A stretch of DNA of 64,000 nucleotides, from assembly GCA_030544685.1 (NCBI GenBank), contig CP086683.1, forward strand, positions 2,852,001 through 2,916,000, read 5' to 3'. Positions 1 through 8,646 of the stretch are shown here, piece after piece. The notes below the pieces were generated by a model, which was not told the DNA's origin, searched no databases, and saw only the letters and a program-made list of their open reading frames with translations. The translations under genes and the position numbers were made by a program. Every line of letters begins with the position of its first letter. The stretch's first letter is position 1. Source of the stretch: Pseudomonas sp. B21_DOA. GTDB lineage: Bacteria > Pseudomonadota > Gammaproteobacteria > Pseudomonadales > Pseudomonadaceae.

Positions 1-271
1 TCAATGGTTTGCCGTCGACGGTCGCTCCCAGACTGTCAAGCGCAACCCGCGTTATCGAGATGTCGCCAATTTGCAGAGGGCCGAATATTTCGTCCGCGAA
101 CTTCAATTGGTTACGCTTGGAAGGGTGTTCGGGAAAGTCGATCGTTGCAGACGTGCGCTCGTTGCTCTCGAAAAGCATATCCGTGATAACGACCGTGTCG
201 GTAACTTTCTGATTGTTTGGTTCTATTGCAGGATCGGTTTGAATCGAGGCGTTTTGTATCAAGGTGGCCAT
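1..271 (-). CDS. Hypothetical protein, N-terminal part (runs off left edge)
   Basis: An open frame of 90 codons starts at ATG 271 and continues past base 1 without a stop. A GGAAG ribosome site lies 5 bases upstream of the ATG. The visible protein begins MATLIQNASIQTDP and is acidic and hydrophilic, with no signal peptide, membrane segment or motif I recognise. Other frames here are shorter and have no comparable ribosome site. The family is unknown; the rest of the gene lies outside the window. Bases 272-416 upstream hold only its presumed promoter region. Confidence 0.55.
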   Translation of the reverse strand, partial: MATLIQNASIQTDPAIEPNNQKVTDTVVITDMLFESNERTSATIDFPEHPSKRNQLKFADEIFGPLQIGDISITRVALDSLGATVDGKPL

Positions 272-416
272 GAGAACTTCCTTGTTCAGGCTGTCGTTTC
301 GAATTGAAGCGGATATTAAGGCGCCCCTTTGAGCGCTGTATATAAAGGGGTTGTTGCGGTGTATTGCTCGTCAATGATTACAGGGTTGGCGCGCCCTGGT
401 TAATTGTAAACAGCAG

Positions 417-446
417 CATCCCGACTCGAATCCGTTCAGTCGGGAT
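417..446. terminator. Stem-loop downstream of the LysE gene
   Basis: An inverted repeat, CATCCCGACT with AGTCGGGATG, has a 10-base loop and lies just past the stop of the minus-strand LysE gene. There is no U-run after it on either strand, so it may be a weak terminator or an mRNA 3'-end stabiliser. Confidence 0.35.
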
Positions 447-459
447 GAACAGCCATTAT

Positions 460-1089
460 TTAATGACTGCTGAGCAATGATGCCGCGCCGGCGCCGCCAA
501 ACAATCCGGCACTGATCCGGTTGAACCAGTTCTGGCCTTTACCGCTGCGCAGATACCGCGCTGCGCCATGGGCGCCCAGGCCGTAGGCCAGCTTGCAGCA
601 CAGGTCGAGTACCATCCAGGTCGCGATCATGATCAGCAATTGCGGCAGAAAAGGTTGGTTGGCGCTGAGGAACTGCGGCAGAAATGCGGCGAAGAACAGG
701 ATGTCCTTCGGATTGCTCGCGCCCAATACGAAGGCACGCCCGAACAGTGTGCGAAAGCGCGGCACCGGTGCGGCGTCAGGGACTTCGGCGCCCGTGGATG
801 GCTGCCGCGATTGTTGCCAGCTTTGCCAGGCGAGATAGAACAGGTACAGCGCGCCGACGATTTTCAGTGCGCTGAACAGCTGCTCAGATGCCAGCAAAAG
901 AGCACCGAGGCCAAGCGCCGAAGCGCTGAGCAGGCAGACCGAGGCAATCACCCCGCCGAGAAACGCCGGGTAAGACCGGCGCAAACCATAATTCAGACTG
1001 TTGCTGATCATCAGCAACGACAGCGGTCCCGGGATCAGGATCACCACCAGTGCAGCGCCACTGAACAGCAGCCAGGTTTCCAGACTCAT
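460..1089 (-). CDS. LysE/RhtB-family amino-acid exporter
   Basis: This 209-residue integral membrane protein starts with an uncharged hydrophobic helix (MSLETWLLFSGAALVVIL) followed by IPGPLSLLMISNSLNYG. That matches the N-terminal PGP signature of the LysE/RhtB exporters. About six hydrophobic segments are visible, and the length is usual for the family. Members export amino acids or derivatives such as lysine, homoserine lactone and threonine; the substrate here cannot be told. The ATG at 1089 has a GGAG site, and an AACAACAA motif touches that site (see the regulatory entry), suggesting Crc/Hfq repression. Confidence 0.88.
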   Translation of the reverse strand: MSLETWLLFSGAALVVILIPGPLSLLMISNSLNYGLRRSYPAFLGGVIASVCLLSASALGLGALLLASEQLFSALKIVGALYLFYLAWQSWQQSRQPSTGAEVPDAAPVPRFRTLFGRAFVLGASNPKDILFFAAFLPQFLSANQPFLPQLLIMIATWMVLDLCCKLAYGLGAHGAARYLRSGKGQNWFNRISAGLFGGAGAASLLSSH

Positions 1090-1096
1090 CGTTTTG

Positions 1097-1109
1097 CTCC
1101 TTTGTTGTT
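1097..1109 (-). promoter_or_regulatory. Crc/Hfq-type CA motif next to the LysE ribosome site
   Basis: On the minus strand the leader reads AACAACAAAGGAG just before the LysE start. AACAACAA fits the AAnAAnAA consensus that Hfq and Crc bind in Pseudomonas to block translation of carbon-use genes. It abuts the Shine-Dalgarno GGAG, the usual position for such repression. The motif is seen; the regulation is inferred. Confidence 0.5.
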
Positions 1110-1120
1110 ATCGAGATGCG

Positions 1121-1150
1121 CAAAAGCCCCACCCGTGAGGGTGAGGCTGG
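1121..1150 (-). terminator. Intrinsic terminator of the NCS2 permease gene
   Basis: On the minus strand AGCCTCACCC pairs with GGGTGGGGCT around a TCAC loop, with one T/G mismatch, and TTTTG follows. It lies 25 bases past the permease stop codon and separates it from the LysE gene. Confidence 0.7.
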
Positions 1151-1174
1151 TTTGAAGCCTGAACCGCGCAGCGC

Positions 1175-2524
1175 TTACAGGAAGATGAACTTGGCGATGA
1201 AGATCGCGCAGAGCACCCACAGGCTGACGGAAATTTCCTTGTACTTGCCGGTGCCGGCCTTCAGCGCCACATACGTGATGAAGCCCAATGCGATGCCGTC
1301 GGCAACGGAGAAGGTCAGCGGCATCATGATCGCCGTGACAATCGCCGGAATCGCGTCGGTTGCTTCATCCCATTCGATGTGGGCCATGCCGCCCATCATC
1401 AGCATCGCCACGTAGATCAGTGCGCCAGCCGTGGCATAAGCGGGAATCATGCCAGCCAACGGGGCGAAGAACATGGCCGCTATAAATAGCACACCCACGG
1501 TGACGGCGGTAAGACCAGTCCGACCACCAGCGGCGACGCCGGCGGCACTTTCCACGTAACTTGTCACGGGAGGCACGCCAACCACGGCGCCGAATACGCT
1601 GGATGCGCTGTCGGCCTTCATCGCCCGCGAGAGGTTTTCGATGCGACCGTCAGCCGCGACGAGATTGGCGCGCTGGGCCACGCCCATCAAGGTGCCCGCG
1701 GTGTCAAACATGTGCACAAAGAGGAAGGCCAGCACCACGCTGATCATGCTGACGTTGAACACACCGGCGACGTTCATTGCCATCCAGGTCGGCGCCAGGC
1801 TCGGCGGCGCGGACATGATGCCCTCGTAGTGCACCAGGTCCAGACCCCAGCCGGCGAGGGTGACGGTGATGATGCTGATGAGGATTGCCCCGAACACGCG
1901 GTGGTAACTCAGGATCGCGATCATCAGGAAGCAGATCGCGGCCAGCAGTGGGCCGGGTTCGCGCAGCGAGCCGAGTTTGATCAGCGTCGCCGGGCTGTCG
2001 ACGACGATCCCGGCAGTCTTCAGACCGATCAGGCCGAGGAACAGACCGACACCGGCGCCCATCGCAAAACGCAGGCTGACCGGAATGCTGTTGAGCAGCC
2101 ACTCGCGAATCCGCGAAAAGGTCAGGAACATGAACAGCACACCCGAAACAAACACCGCGCCGAGCGCGGTTTCCCAGTTGTAGCCCATGGTGCCGACCAC
2201 GGTGTAGGTGAAGAAGGCGTTGAGGCCCATGCCCGGTGCCAGGCCGACCGGCCAGTTGGCGTACAGGCCCATCAACAGGCAGCCCAATGCCGCGGCAATA
2301 CACGTGGCGACAAAGGCCGCACCGTGATCGATACCGGCGTCGGCCATGATGTTCGGGTTGACGAAGATGATGTAAGCCATGGTGATGAAGGTTGTCAGAC
2401 CGGCAATCAGCTCGGTCTTCACCGTGGTGCCATGCAAGCTGAGTTTGAACAGACGCTCCAGCAGGCCATTGCGTAATGGCGGCGTGAGCTCGAGCGGCGG
2501 TGCTTCGGATTTGCGGCTTTCCAC
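1175..2524 (-). CDS. NCS2-family purine-type permease (AzgA-like)
   Basis: A 449-residue polytopic membrane protein. Near residue 40 is AGLTTFITMAYIIFVNP and near residue 95 is GLAPGMGLNAFFTY, both characteristic of the AzgA branch of nucleobase:cation symporters (adenine, hypoxanthine, guanine). A further signature, GVPPVTSYVESAAGVAAGGRTGL, lies near residue 320. It should import purine bases by proton symport; the base cannot be assigned from sequence. The start is GTG at 2524, with GAGGAG 8 bases upstream. Its leader carries a hairpin and an AACAATAA motif, so carbon-catabolite control by Crc/Hfq is plausible. Confidence 0.9.
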   Translation of the reverse strand: MESRKSEAPPLELTPPLRNGLLERLFKLSLHGTTVKTELIAGLTTFITMAYIIFVNPNIMADAGIDHGAAFVATCIAAALGCLLMGLYANWPVGLAPGMGLNAFFTYTVVGTMGYNWETALGAVFVSGVLFMFLTFSRIREWLLNSIPVSLRFAMGAGVGLFLGLIGLKTAGIVVDSPATLIKLGSLREPGPLLAAICFLMIAILSYHRVFGAILISIITVTLAGWGLDLVHYEGIMSAPPSLAPTWMAMNVAGVFNVSMISVVLAFLFVHMFDTAGTLMGVAQRANLVAADGRIENLSRAMKADSASSVFGAVVGVPPVTSYVESAAGVAAGGRTGLTAVTVGVLFIAAMFFAPLAGMIPAYATAGALIYVAMLMMGGMAHIEWDEATDAIPAIVTAIMMPLTFSVADGIALGFITYVALKAGTGKYKEISVSLWVLCAIFIAKFIFL

Positions 2525-2544
2525 AGCGAGTACTCCTCAAGAGT

Positions 2545-2591
2545 TTTATTGTTATTTCCAGGGCCGGACCCATGAGGGTGGCGGCGGCCCT
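2545..2591 (-). promoter_or_regulatory. Leader of the NCS2 gene: hairpin plus CA motif
   Basis: On the minus strand AGGGCCG (2591-2585) can pair with CGGCCCT (2566-2560). It is followed by GGAAATAACAATAAA (2559-2545), then the GAGGAG ribosome site. AACAATAA fits the AAnAAnAA Hfq/Crc motif. The same 15-mer occurs at 25995-26009 in front of an unrelated small gene. Confidence 0.5.
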
Positions 2592-2732
2592 TTGAGGCAT
2601 ACGCGAATTTGTTGACCGTGTAGTCAGGAACTCGCACGCAGTGGATTATGCTTTTGTGTACAAATAAAGCAAATATTGTTTTTGGTTTTGTCGCCGATTT
2701 TTTTGTTGATAGGGATATATGGCTATCAAGCC

Positions 2733-2802
2733 ATTCGCGAGCAGGCTCGCTCCTACCTTTGTAATGCGTTCCCATGTGGGAGCGAGGCTGCTCGCGAAAG
2801 CG
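2733..2802. repeat. REP pair (inverted)
   Basis: Two copies of the main REP palindrome of this genome (core GAGCAGGCTCGCTCC / GGGAGCGAGGCTGCTCGC) in opposite orientation, separated by about 20 bases. It lies between the NCS2 leader and the MarR gene. The region 2592-2732 holds no gene and is A+T-rich, consistent with a promoter. Confidence 0.9.
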
Positions 2803-2811
2803 CCTGTTGAT

Positions 2812-3258
2812 TCACTCAAGAATTGTCAGACTGCCACCCAAGGCCAGATTCACCGCCAACCAGCCATTCACCGCCGCTTCCCCAGCCTCGGCAAACACCC
2901 GCTCGAGCAATTTCACCTGCTCCCGGCGCAACGCCTGCTCGAACTTCGCGCCTTCCGCCGTCAGCTCGAGCAGGCGCTTACGTTTGTCCGTCTGTGAAGC
3001 GACGCTGTCGACCAGATGCATCTCCTGCAACTGGCGCAGCGGCATGTTCAGCGCCTGTTTGCTCACGCCGAGCAGGGCCAGCAGCTCCTTCACGCTGAGG
3101 TTCGGGTAGCGTGCGATGAAAAACACGATGCGCTGATGCACCCGCGAGAGTCCGCGGCGCTCGAGCATTTCATCTGCCTTGGCAGTGAACGCCTGGTAGC
3201 CGAAGAAAAACGCTTCCATCGCCTTTTGTTGGCTAGTGGGGTTCTTAAGGTCAAGCAT
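2812..3258 (-). CDS. MarR-family transcriptional regulator
   Basis: A 148-residue protein with the winged-helix layout of MarR regulators. Helices around VHQRIVFFIARYPNLSVKEL lead into the recognition helix region LLGVSKQALNMPLRQLQE. The wing region LVDSVASQTDKRKRLLELT carries the D-x-R-x-R/K pattern typical of the family. The ATG at 3258 is preferred; an in-frame TTG at 3276 would add six residues. It is divergent from the aminotransferase gene (81 bases apart), so that gene is its most likely target. The ligand is unknown. Confidence 0.85.
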   Translation of the reverse strand: MLDLKNPTSQQKAMEAFFFGYQAFTAKADEMLERRGLSRVHQRIVFFIARYPNLSVKELLALLGVSKQALNMPLRQLQEMHLVDSVASQTDKRKRLLELTAEGAKFEQALRREQVKLLERVFAEAGEAAVNGWLAVNLALGGSLTILE

Positions 3259-3339
3259 GTTGACGTACTCGCTCAAGCTGTCGTAATTTCAGTCAACCAG
3301 TTTGACTCATTTTTTGCATCCCTCGCTACGGTGACCTCC

Positions 3340-4506
3340 ATGGCTTTTTCCGAACGTGTCTCGCGCCTGAAAAGTTCTTTGATCCGAGAAATCCTTGCTG
3401 CCGCTCAGCGTCCAGAAGTGATGTCATTCGCCGGCGGCTTGCCTGCCGAAGCGATGTTGCCGAAAGTGGGGTGGGCGGAGTTGCCGTTATCGCTTGGTCA
3501 GTACGGCATGAGCGAAGGCGAGCCGGCCTTGCGTGAAGCCTTGGCGGCAGAGGCGAGGGCGCTTGGTCTGGAATGCGAGGCGAGTCAGGTGCTGGTAGTC
3601 AGCGGCTCGCAGCAAACCCTGGATCTGGCGGCCAAGCTGTACATCGACAAGGGCACGGAAATTCTGCTGGAGGCGCCAACCTATCTGGCCGCGCTGCAAA
3701 TCTTCCAGCTGTTCGGCGCCGACTGCCTGACCGTGCCGCAGGAAGCCGACGGTCCCAACCTGGCGCAACTGCGCAACCGTCTGCAACAGCACCGCCCGGC
3801 ATTTATCTACCTGATCCCGACGTTCCAGAATCCATCCGCCGTACGCTACAGCGAGGCCAAACGCGCAGCCGTCGCCGCGTTGCTCGATGAGTTCGGCGTC
3901 ACCCTGATTGAAGACGAGCCGTACCGCGAGCTGACCTTCGATGGCGGCAGTGCCAAGCCGATTGCCGCACGCTTGAATAAAGCCAGTTGGATCTATACCG
4001 GCACCGTCTCGAAAACCTTGCTCCCGGGATTGCGTGTCGGGTACCTCATCGCTAGCCCGGATCTGTTCCCGCACCTGCTCAAGCTCAAGCAATCGGCAGA
4101 TCTTCACACCAATCGCATCGGCCAGTGGCAGGCGCTGCAATGGATCGGCTCGCAGAAGTATCAACAGCATTTAAGCGAACTGCGTGATTTCTACCGGCAG
4201 CGGCGCGATGCGTTTCAGTTGGCGCTGGAAAGCCATTTTGCCGATCTGGCGGAGTGGAACATGCCGCAGGGCGGGCTGTTTTTCTGGCTGACGTTGAAGC
4301 AGCCTCTGGATACGCGGTCATTGCTCAACGAGGCGTTGGCCAATGATGTGGCGTTCATGCCGGGTGAGCCGTTCTTTCCCGAGCCGGACAAACATCACGG
4401 GCATTTGCGCTTGAACTTCAGCCACATTGATCCGGCGCGCCTGGATGAGGGATTGAAGCGGCTGGCGGCAGTGGTGCGGCGGGCGCAGCTGGAGAGAGCG
4501 GCCTAG
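3340..4506 (+). CDS. PLP-dependent aminotransferase, class I/II fold
   Basis: A 388-residue protein of the LysN / MocR-catalytic-domain type without a DNA-binding domain. It begins MAFSERVSRLKSSLIREILAA followed by MSFAGGLPA. The PLP-lysine region is TGTVSKTLLPGLRVGYL (near residue 220), and FIYLIPTFQNPS precedes it. The C-terminal RLNFSH carries the substrate-carboxylate arginine. Related enzymes transaminate 2-aminoadipate, valine or aromatic amino acids; the substrate is not assignable. The frame stays open upstream to 3016, but ATG 3340 matches the family start. It is divergent from the MarR gene. Confidence 0.85.
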   Translation: MAFSERVSRLKSSLIREILAAAQRPEVMSFAGGLPAEAMLPKVGWAELPLSLGQYGMSEGEPALREALAAEARALGLECEASQVLVVSGSQQTLDLAAKLYIDKGTEILLEAPTYLAALQIFQLFGADCLTVPQEADGPNLAQLRNRLQQHRPAFIYLIPTFQNPSAVRYSEAKRAAVAALLDEFGVTLIEDEPYRELTFDGGSAKPIAARLNKASWIYTGTVSKTLLPGLRVGYLIASPDLFPHLLKLKQSADLHTNRIGQWQALQWIGSQKYQQHLSELRDFYRQRRDAFQLALESHFADLAEWNMPQGGLFFWLTLKQPLDTRSLLNEALANDVAFMPGEPFFPEPDKHHGHLRLNFSHIDPARLDEGLKRLAAVVRRAQLERAA

Positions 4507-4510
4507 CAAA

Positions 4511-4532
4511 ACGCCGGCTCAAGGGCCGGCGT
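4511..4532 (+). terminator. Hairpin after the aminotransferase gene
   Basis: ACGCCGGC pairs with GCCGGCGT across a 6-base loop, 5 bases past the stop codon. Only TTGTC follows, so it is a weak terminator at best. Confidence 0.45.
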
Positions 4533-4548
4533 TGTCAGTGCGGGCCTC

Positions 4549-4573
4549 TTCGCGAGCCTGCTCGCGAAGGCGG
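4549..4573. repeat. Single REP element
   Basis: TTCGCGAGCCTGCTCGCGAA is a perfect palindrome of the main REP family, standing alone between convergent genes. Confidence 0.75.
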
Positions 4574-4595
4574 CTAGCGCTCCAACCCATTAACA

Positions 4596-4968
4596 TCAGA
4601 CTGCAGCAAACCGCTTGTCCAGATAATCAATGATCACCTTGGATTCATACATCCAGGTAGTCTGCCCGTTCTCTTCGATACGCAGGCAAGGCACTTTGAT
4701 CCGGCCGCCCTGTTCCAGCAACGTCTGGCGATCCTGCTCGTTGTTCTTCGCGTCTTTCAGTGCCACCGGCACTATTCAGGCGATGCAGGGCGCGACGGGT
4801 CTTAACGCAGAACGGGCAGGCGTGAAACTGATACAGCGTCAGATCTTTTGCGGCAGCGTCGACTTGCGCCTGAGCAGCGGCGGGGCGTTTCTTCTTGCCC
4901 GGGCGGGTGATGAAGTCGATGAAGATAACCAGTTGGCCGAGGCCGACACGAAGCGCTTTGACGAACAC
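4596..4968 (-). pseudogene. Glutaredoxin/GST N-terminal-domain protein, frameshifted
   Basis: Read from GTG 4968 (GAGG site upstream), the protein has an N-terminal hydrophobic stretch and then DLTLYQFHACPFCVKTRR with the CPFC redox pair of glutaredoxins. After LHRLN the frame breaks near base 4773. The other frame then gives VPVALKDAKNNEQDRQTLLE and KVPCLRIEENGQTTWMYES, ending in IIDYL at stop 4596. Joined, it is about 123 residues, a glutathione S-transferase N-terminal-domain protein common in Pseudomonas. Restoring the frame needs one base removed (or two added), unlike the other breaks in this window. The gene may be intact in the cell. Confidence 0.7.
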
Positions 4969-5029
4969 GTTGAAAGCCTCACGGTGCAAATGAAGAAAGG
5001 CGCGCAGCTTACCCGATTTTTCATGGGCG

Positions 5030-5056
5030 AAAAAACCGGCGATCAACGCCGGCTGT
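5030..5056 (-). terminator. Intrinsic terminator of folE
   Basis: On the minus strand CCGGCG pairs with CGCCGG around TTGAT and is followed by TTTTTT. It lies 18 bases past the folE stop. Confidence 0.8.
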
Positions 5057-5069
5057 TTTCTGTTGCGAA

Positions 5070-5615
5070 TTACTTGATGAGGCTGAGGAATTCGCTACGG
5101 GTTGCTGCGTTTTCACGGAACTCACCGAGCATCACCGACGTGATCATCGACGAATTCTGCTTTTCCACGCCGCGCATCATCATGCACATGTGCTTGGCTT
5201 CGATCACCACGGCCACGCCCAGCGCGCCGGTAACTTGCATTACCGCATCGGCGATCTGGCGACTGAGGTTTTCCTGAATCTGCAGGCGACGGGCGTACAT
5301 ATCGACGATCCGCGCCACTTTCGACAGGCCCAGCACTTTGCCGCTCGGGATATAGGCGACATGCGCCTTGCCAATGAACGGCAGCAGGTGGTGTTCGCAC
5401 AACGAATACAGCTCGATGTCCTTGACCAGCACCATTTCGCTGTTGTCGGAGCTGAACAGGGCACCGTTTGTGACCTCTTCGAGCGTCTGTGCATAACCGC
5501 GGCAGAGGTACTGCATGGCTTTGGCGGCACGCTTTGGCGTGTCGAGCAGGCCCTCGCGGGACACGTCCTCGCCCAATTGGCCGAGAATCGCGGTGTAATT
5601 CTGTTCCAGGGACAT
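5070..5615 (-). CDS. folE: GTP cyclohydrolase I
   Basis: This enzyme converts GTP to 7,8-dihydroneopterin triphosphate, the first step of folate synthesis. The 181-residue protein starts at ATG 5615 ([10 protein letters not shown]). Zinc ligands are visible in LCEHHLLPF (Cys73, His76) and at Cys144 in [20 protein letters not shown] and RRLQIQENL are conserved substrate-pocket segments. The frame is open upstream to 6041, but that stretch overlaps the smrB-like gene and is not coding. Length and motifs are standard for bacterial FolE. Confidence 0.96.
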   Translation of the reverse strand: MSLEQNYTAILGQLGEDVSREGLLDTPKRAAKAMQYLCRGYAQTLEEVTNGALFSSDNSEMVLVKDIELYSLCEHHLLPFIGKAHVAYIPSGKVLGLSKVARIVDMYARRLQIQENLSRQIADAVMQVTGALGVAVVIEAKHMCMMMRGVEKQNSSMITSVMLGEFRENAATRSEFLSLIK

Positions 5616-5692
5616 GAAACTACCTGTGGGGATTTTCGCAAAGGGCAAGGGTACGGTGGCGGACACAACCCTGCAAGTTCGGTGTGACGGCT

Positions 5693-6250
5693 TTATTCGT
5701 CGCGACCTTCCATCATCGTCCGTTTCAGCATCACATAAACCGCGCCAGCGCCGCCGTGGCGGGCCTGACAGGAGCAGAAACCGAGTACTTGCGCGTGCTG
5801 GCGCAGCCAAGTGTTGACGTGGCTTTTGATCATCGGGCGCTTGCCATCCAGGCGCACAGCCTTGCCGTGAGTCACGCGCACGCAGCGGATTTCGAATTTG
5901 GTCGCTTCGGCGAGAAAGGCCCAAAGTGTTTCCCGGGCCTTTTCCACGCTCATGCCGTGCAGGTCGAGGCTGCCTTCGAACGGGATCTGCCCGACCTTGA
6001 GCTTGCGCATCTGGCTTTCCTGCACACCGTCGCGGGACCACATCAGCTCGTCTTCCGGGCCGACGTCGATCACGAACTGGTCGGAAAGACCGTCAATGAT
6101 GGTGGTGTCGCTGCGCACGGTGGCGGACTGACGCAGCTTGGCGATCTGCGCGCGGTCAGCCTTGGGTTTGCCGGTGTCGGCGCGGTCGTGCTTGATCGGC
6201 TTGACGCCCTGGATCGCACTTTTAAACAGAGAAAAATCGTCGTCTTGCAT
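5693..6250 (-). CDS. Smr-domain endonuclease, SmrB-like
   Basis: A 185-residue protein starting [10 protein letters not shown] at ATG 6250. The C-terminal half is an Smr domain with [13 protein letters not shown] (DLHG motif, near residue 97), VTHGKAV (near 130) and a [10 protein letters not shown] end. The N-terminal half is basic and rich in lysine and aspartate, as in E. coli SmrB (YfcN). SmrB cuts mRNA at collided ribosomes. In E. coli smrB is next to prmB and near aroC, and both genes are close by here, which supports orthology. The name is an inference from domain and synteny. Confidence 0.82.
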   Translation of the reverse strand: MQDDDFSLFKSAIQGVKPIKHDRADTGKPKADRAQIAKLRQSATVRSDTTIIDGLSDQFVIDVGPEDELMWSRDGVQESQMRKLKVGQIPFEGSLDLHGMSVEKARETLWAFLAEATKFEIRCVRVTHGKAVRLDGKRPMIKSHVNTWLRQHAQVLGFCSCQARHGGAGAVYVMLKRTMMEGRDE

Positions 6251-6324
6251 GTCAGCCTCCGCGAAGGGCGGCCAGTTTACCCAAGTCGACACAAAACGGC
6301 CCGGCAAAAAGCCAGGCCGTTGGG

Positions 6325-6645
6325 TCAGTCGTGTTTTTTCATCAGATGCGGGGACATGTTCAGTTCCCGCGATTGCCGTGCGCGACGGCGGCATCGGCGC
6401 CACAGGGCAACGCCGAAATACAGAAACAGCAAACCGACGGCGAGCATGATGGCCGAGCCCAGCGGTGATGCGTTCAGGTCGCCCAGCGCCGGCGGGCGGC
6501 CGAGCAGGCTGGCGGCACCGGCCATTGCCAGCAGCACGCCGAACGTCGCCAGAATGGCCGAGATCGCCGCGCCAAATCGAAAACGCCAGTTGCTTTGGCC
6601 TTTGGGCCGCAAACGGCGTGCGTCAAATCCATCGGATAACTTCAT
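6325..6645 (-). CDS. Small two-helix membrane protein
   Basis: A 106-residue protein from ATG 6645 with GAGGAAG upstream; a TTG at 6660 is a poorer start. It has two hydrophobic segments (around FGAAISAILATFGVLLAMAG and AIMLAVGLLFLYFGVALW) followed by a basic RRCRRRARQ stretch. The family was not recognised. It lies alone between the smrB-like gene and the hydrolase gene, on the same strand as both. Confidence 0.7.
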   Translation of the reverse strand: MKLSDGFDARRLRPKGQSNWRFRFGAAISAILATFGVLLAMAGAASLLGRPPALGDLNASPLGSAIMLAVGLLFLYFGVALWRRCRRRARQSRELNMSPHLMKKHD

Positions 6646-6776
6646 TCCGACCTTCCTCAATGGTATCGGCCCTTCGACCGGGAGTTGACCGGGTTGTTCC
6701 TGAGGCTATGGCATTTGCGGCAAATCAGCGGATATAGCGGATGAGCGGTGCCAATGCACCGCTCACAAGGGCAGGG

Positions 6777-7367
6777 TCAGATCAGGTCCTGAGTCTTGGC
6801 CAGCGTGGCGAAGTTGTCGGCCATGATCGCCATTTCCGCTTCCTGCACGCGTTCGGCGCTGAGCACGCCGCCCTTGAAGGGCAGATCGCGAGTCGCGCAG
6901 GCGTCTTCGACCAGGGTGCAGCGGAAACCGAGGTTCTTCGCCGCGCGCACGGTGGTGCTGACGCTGGAGTGGCTCATGAAACCGCAGACGATCAGGTCCA
7001 GTGAGCCGAGGTTTTGCAGGCGTTCGAGCAGCTCGGTGCCATGGAATGCGCTGGGTAGCAGTTTGCCGATAATGGTTTCATCGCCTTGCGGTTCCAGACC
7101 GGGGATGAATTCGCCACGTTCGCCCTGCGGGTCGAACAGGCCACCAACGGTGCCGAGATGACGCACGTGCACGATCGGCCGACCGGCGGCACGGGCTGCG
7201 GCAACCACTTGTTTGATGTTCGCGACGGCCGCGTCCATGCCGCTCAGGGCGAGCGGGCCACTGAGGTATTCCTTCTGGGCATCGATGATGACCACGGTGG
7301 CATGGCTCAGTGTGGCCGCTGCGTAACCGCGACCGCTGAGTTGAAACATCGTTTTTGGAACGGACAT
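6777..7367 (-). CDS. Isochorismatase-like cysteine-hydrolase family protein
   Basis: A 196-residue protein with the isochorismatase fold. [10 protein letters not shown] supplies the catalytic Asp, [10 protein letters not shown] the Lys region, and [20 protein letters not shown] the nucleophile loop. In most cysteine hydrolases that loop reads C-V before TTVRAA; here the position appears to be Ser, so the classical nucleophile may be missing. Other members degrade isochorismate, nicotinamide or N-carbamoyl compounds. The start is ATG 7367 with GAGGAG upstream. Substrate unknown. Confidence 0.82.
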   Translation of the reverse strand: MSVPKTMFQLSGRGYAAATLSHATVVIIDAQKEYLSGPLALSGMDAAVANIKQVVAAARAAGRPIVHVRHLGTVGGLFDPQGERGEFIPGLEPQGDETIIGKLLPSAFHGTELLERLQNLGSLDLIVCGFMSHSSVSTTVRAAKNLGFRCTLVEDACATRDLPFKGGVLSAERVQEAEMAIMADNFATLAKTQDLI

Positions 7368-7603
7368 TCTGGGGCTCCTCGGGGTGGGGCTTTTGCGACA
7401 TTGTCCTCTGGCTGAGCGGTTCTGTGAATCGCTACCATCGTAGGCGCCGTCGTTCTTGGCCTGCAGCCTTGTCAAGTTACACGTTCCGTTCAATGCCTGA
7501 TGCAAAAAAGAAATCTCCTACCGTCGCCGCGCGGTTTTTCCTGCGTCGTCGGCGGGCGTTTTGGCTGCTAGAATCGCCAGTCGTTTTTTTGGAGTTCTAT
7601 GCC

Positions 7604-8512
7604 GTGATCACTTCCCGACTTCGTACCCTGCGCGACCATATCCGTTGGGCCGTCAGCCGCTTCCATGGGGAGGATCTGTTTTTCGGCCATGGCACCGACA
7701 ACGCCTGGGACGAGGCGCGCCAATTGGTACTGGGCGCTTTGCACCTGCCTTGGGAAATCGCCGACAGCTATCTCGATTGCGCGCTGGAGGACGATGAACT
7801 GGTCAACCTGCAGCGCCTGCTCAAGCGCCGCATCGAAGATCGCGTTCCCACCGCCTATCTGCTCGGCGAGGCGTGGTTCTGTGGCATGTCGTTCATTGTC
7901 GACCCGCGCGTACTGATCCCGCGTTCACCGATCGGTGAGCTGATCGAAAACCGCTTCGCACCGTGGATCGGTGATGAGCCGGCGCGGATTCTTGACCTGT
8001 GCACCGGCTCCGGTTGCATCGGCATCGCCTGCGCCTACGAATTTCAGAACGCCGAAGTGGTGCTCGCGGATCTGTCGTTCGAGGCGTTGGAAGTGGCCAA
8101 TCAGAACATCGAGCGCCATGGCGTCGATGAGCGTGTCTACACGGTGCAGGGTGATGGCTTCGAGGGCCTGCCGGGGCAGCGTTTCGATCTGATCGTATCG
8201 AACCCGCCCTACGTCGACGCGGAAGATTTCGCCGACATGCCGGACGAATATCAGCACGAGCCGGAACTCGGCCTGGCCTGCGGTGATGATGGTCTGAATC
8301 TGGTCCGGCGCATGCTCGCCGAAGCCGCAGATCACCTGACCGAGAAAGGTTTGCTGATTGTCGAGGTGGGCAACAGCCAGGTGCACGTCGAGGCGTTGTA
8401 CCCGGAAGTCGATTTCGCCTGGCTGGATTTCCAGCGCGGCGGGCATGGCGTGTTCATGCTGACCGCCGAGCAGTGCCGCGCGCATCAGGCCCTGTTCGCG
8501 TCCCGCGTCTAA
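7604..8512 (+). CDS. prmB: Ribosomal protein uL3 glutamine N5-methyltransferase
   Basis: A 302-residue SAM-dependent methyltransferase that modifies a glutamine of ribosomal protein L3. The SAM-binding motif [10 protein letters not shown] is at 131-140 and the NPPY motif, diagnostic of N5-glutamine methyltransferases, at 190-193. The N-terminal helical domain ([20 protein letters not shown]) matches PrmB more than PrmC. The start is GTG 7604 with GGAG 7590-7593; the ATG at 7599 is out of frame. Its neighbours smrB-like and aroC repeat the E. coli arrangement. Confidence 0.93.
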   Translation: MITSRLRTLRDHIRWAVSRFHGEDLFFGHGTDNAWDEARQLVLGALHLPWEIADSYLDCALEDDELVNLQRLLKRRIEDRVPTAYLLGEAWFCGMSFIVDPRVLIPRSPIGELIENRFAPWIGDEPARILDLCTGSGCIGIACAYEFQNAEVVLADLSFEALEVANQNIERHGVDERVYTVQGDGFEGLPGQRFDLIVSNPPYVDAEDFADMPDEYQHEPELGLACGDDGLNLVRRMLAEAADHLTEKGLLIVEVGNSQVHVEALYPEVDFAWLDFQRGGHGVFMLTAEQCRAHQALFASRV

Positions 8513-8522
8513 GGTTGTGACA

Positions 8523-8629
8523 GATCGTTCCCACGCTCCGCGTGGGAATGCATCAATGGACGCTCTGCGTCCGCTTTTGGGACGCGGAGCGTCCCGGGCT
8601 GCATTCCCACGCAGAGCATGGGAACGATC
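8523..8629. repeat. Long inverted repeat, second REP-like family
   Basis: GATCGTTCCCACGCTC opens and a near-complement ending GGGAACGATC closes this 107-base unit. Inside is a second inverted pair (GACGCTCTGCGTCC / GGGACGCGGAGCGTCC). It is unlike the main REP family and lies between convergent prmB and the next gene. Confidence 0.75.
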
Positions 8630-8646
8630 AGTACGCGCTCAAGCCC

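Noticed and set aside
7599..7601. ATG start for prmB
   Set aside because: It is out of frame with the methyltransferase; GTG 7604 is in frame and has GGAG at the right distance.
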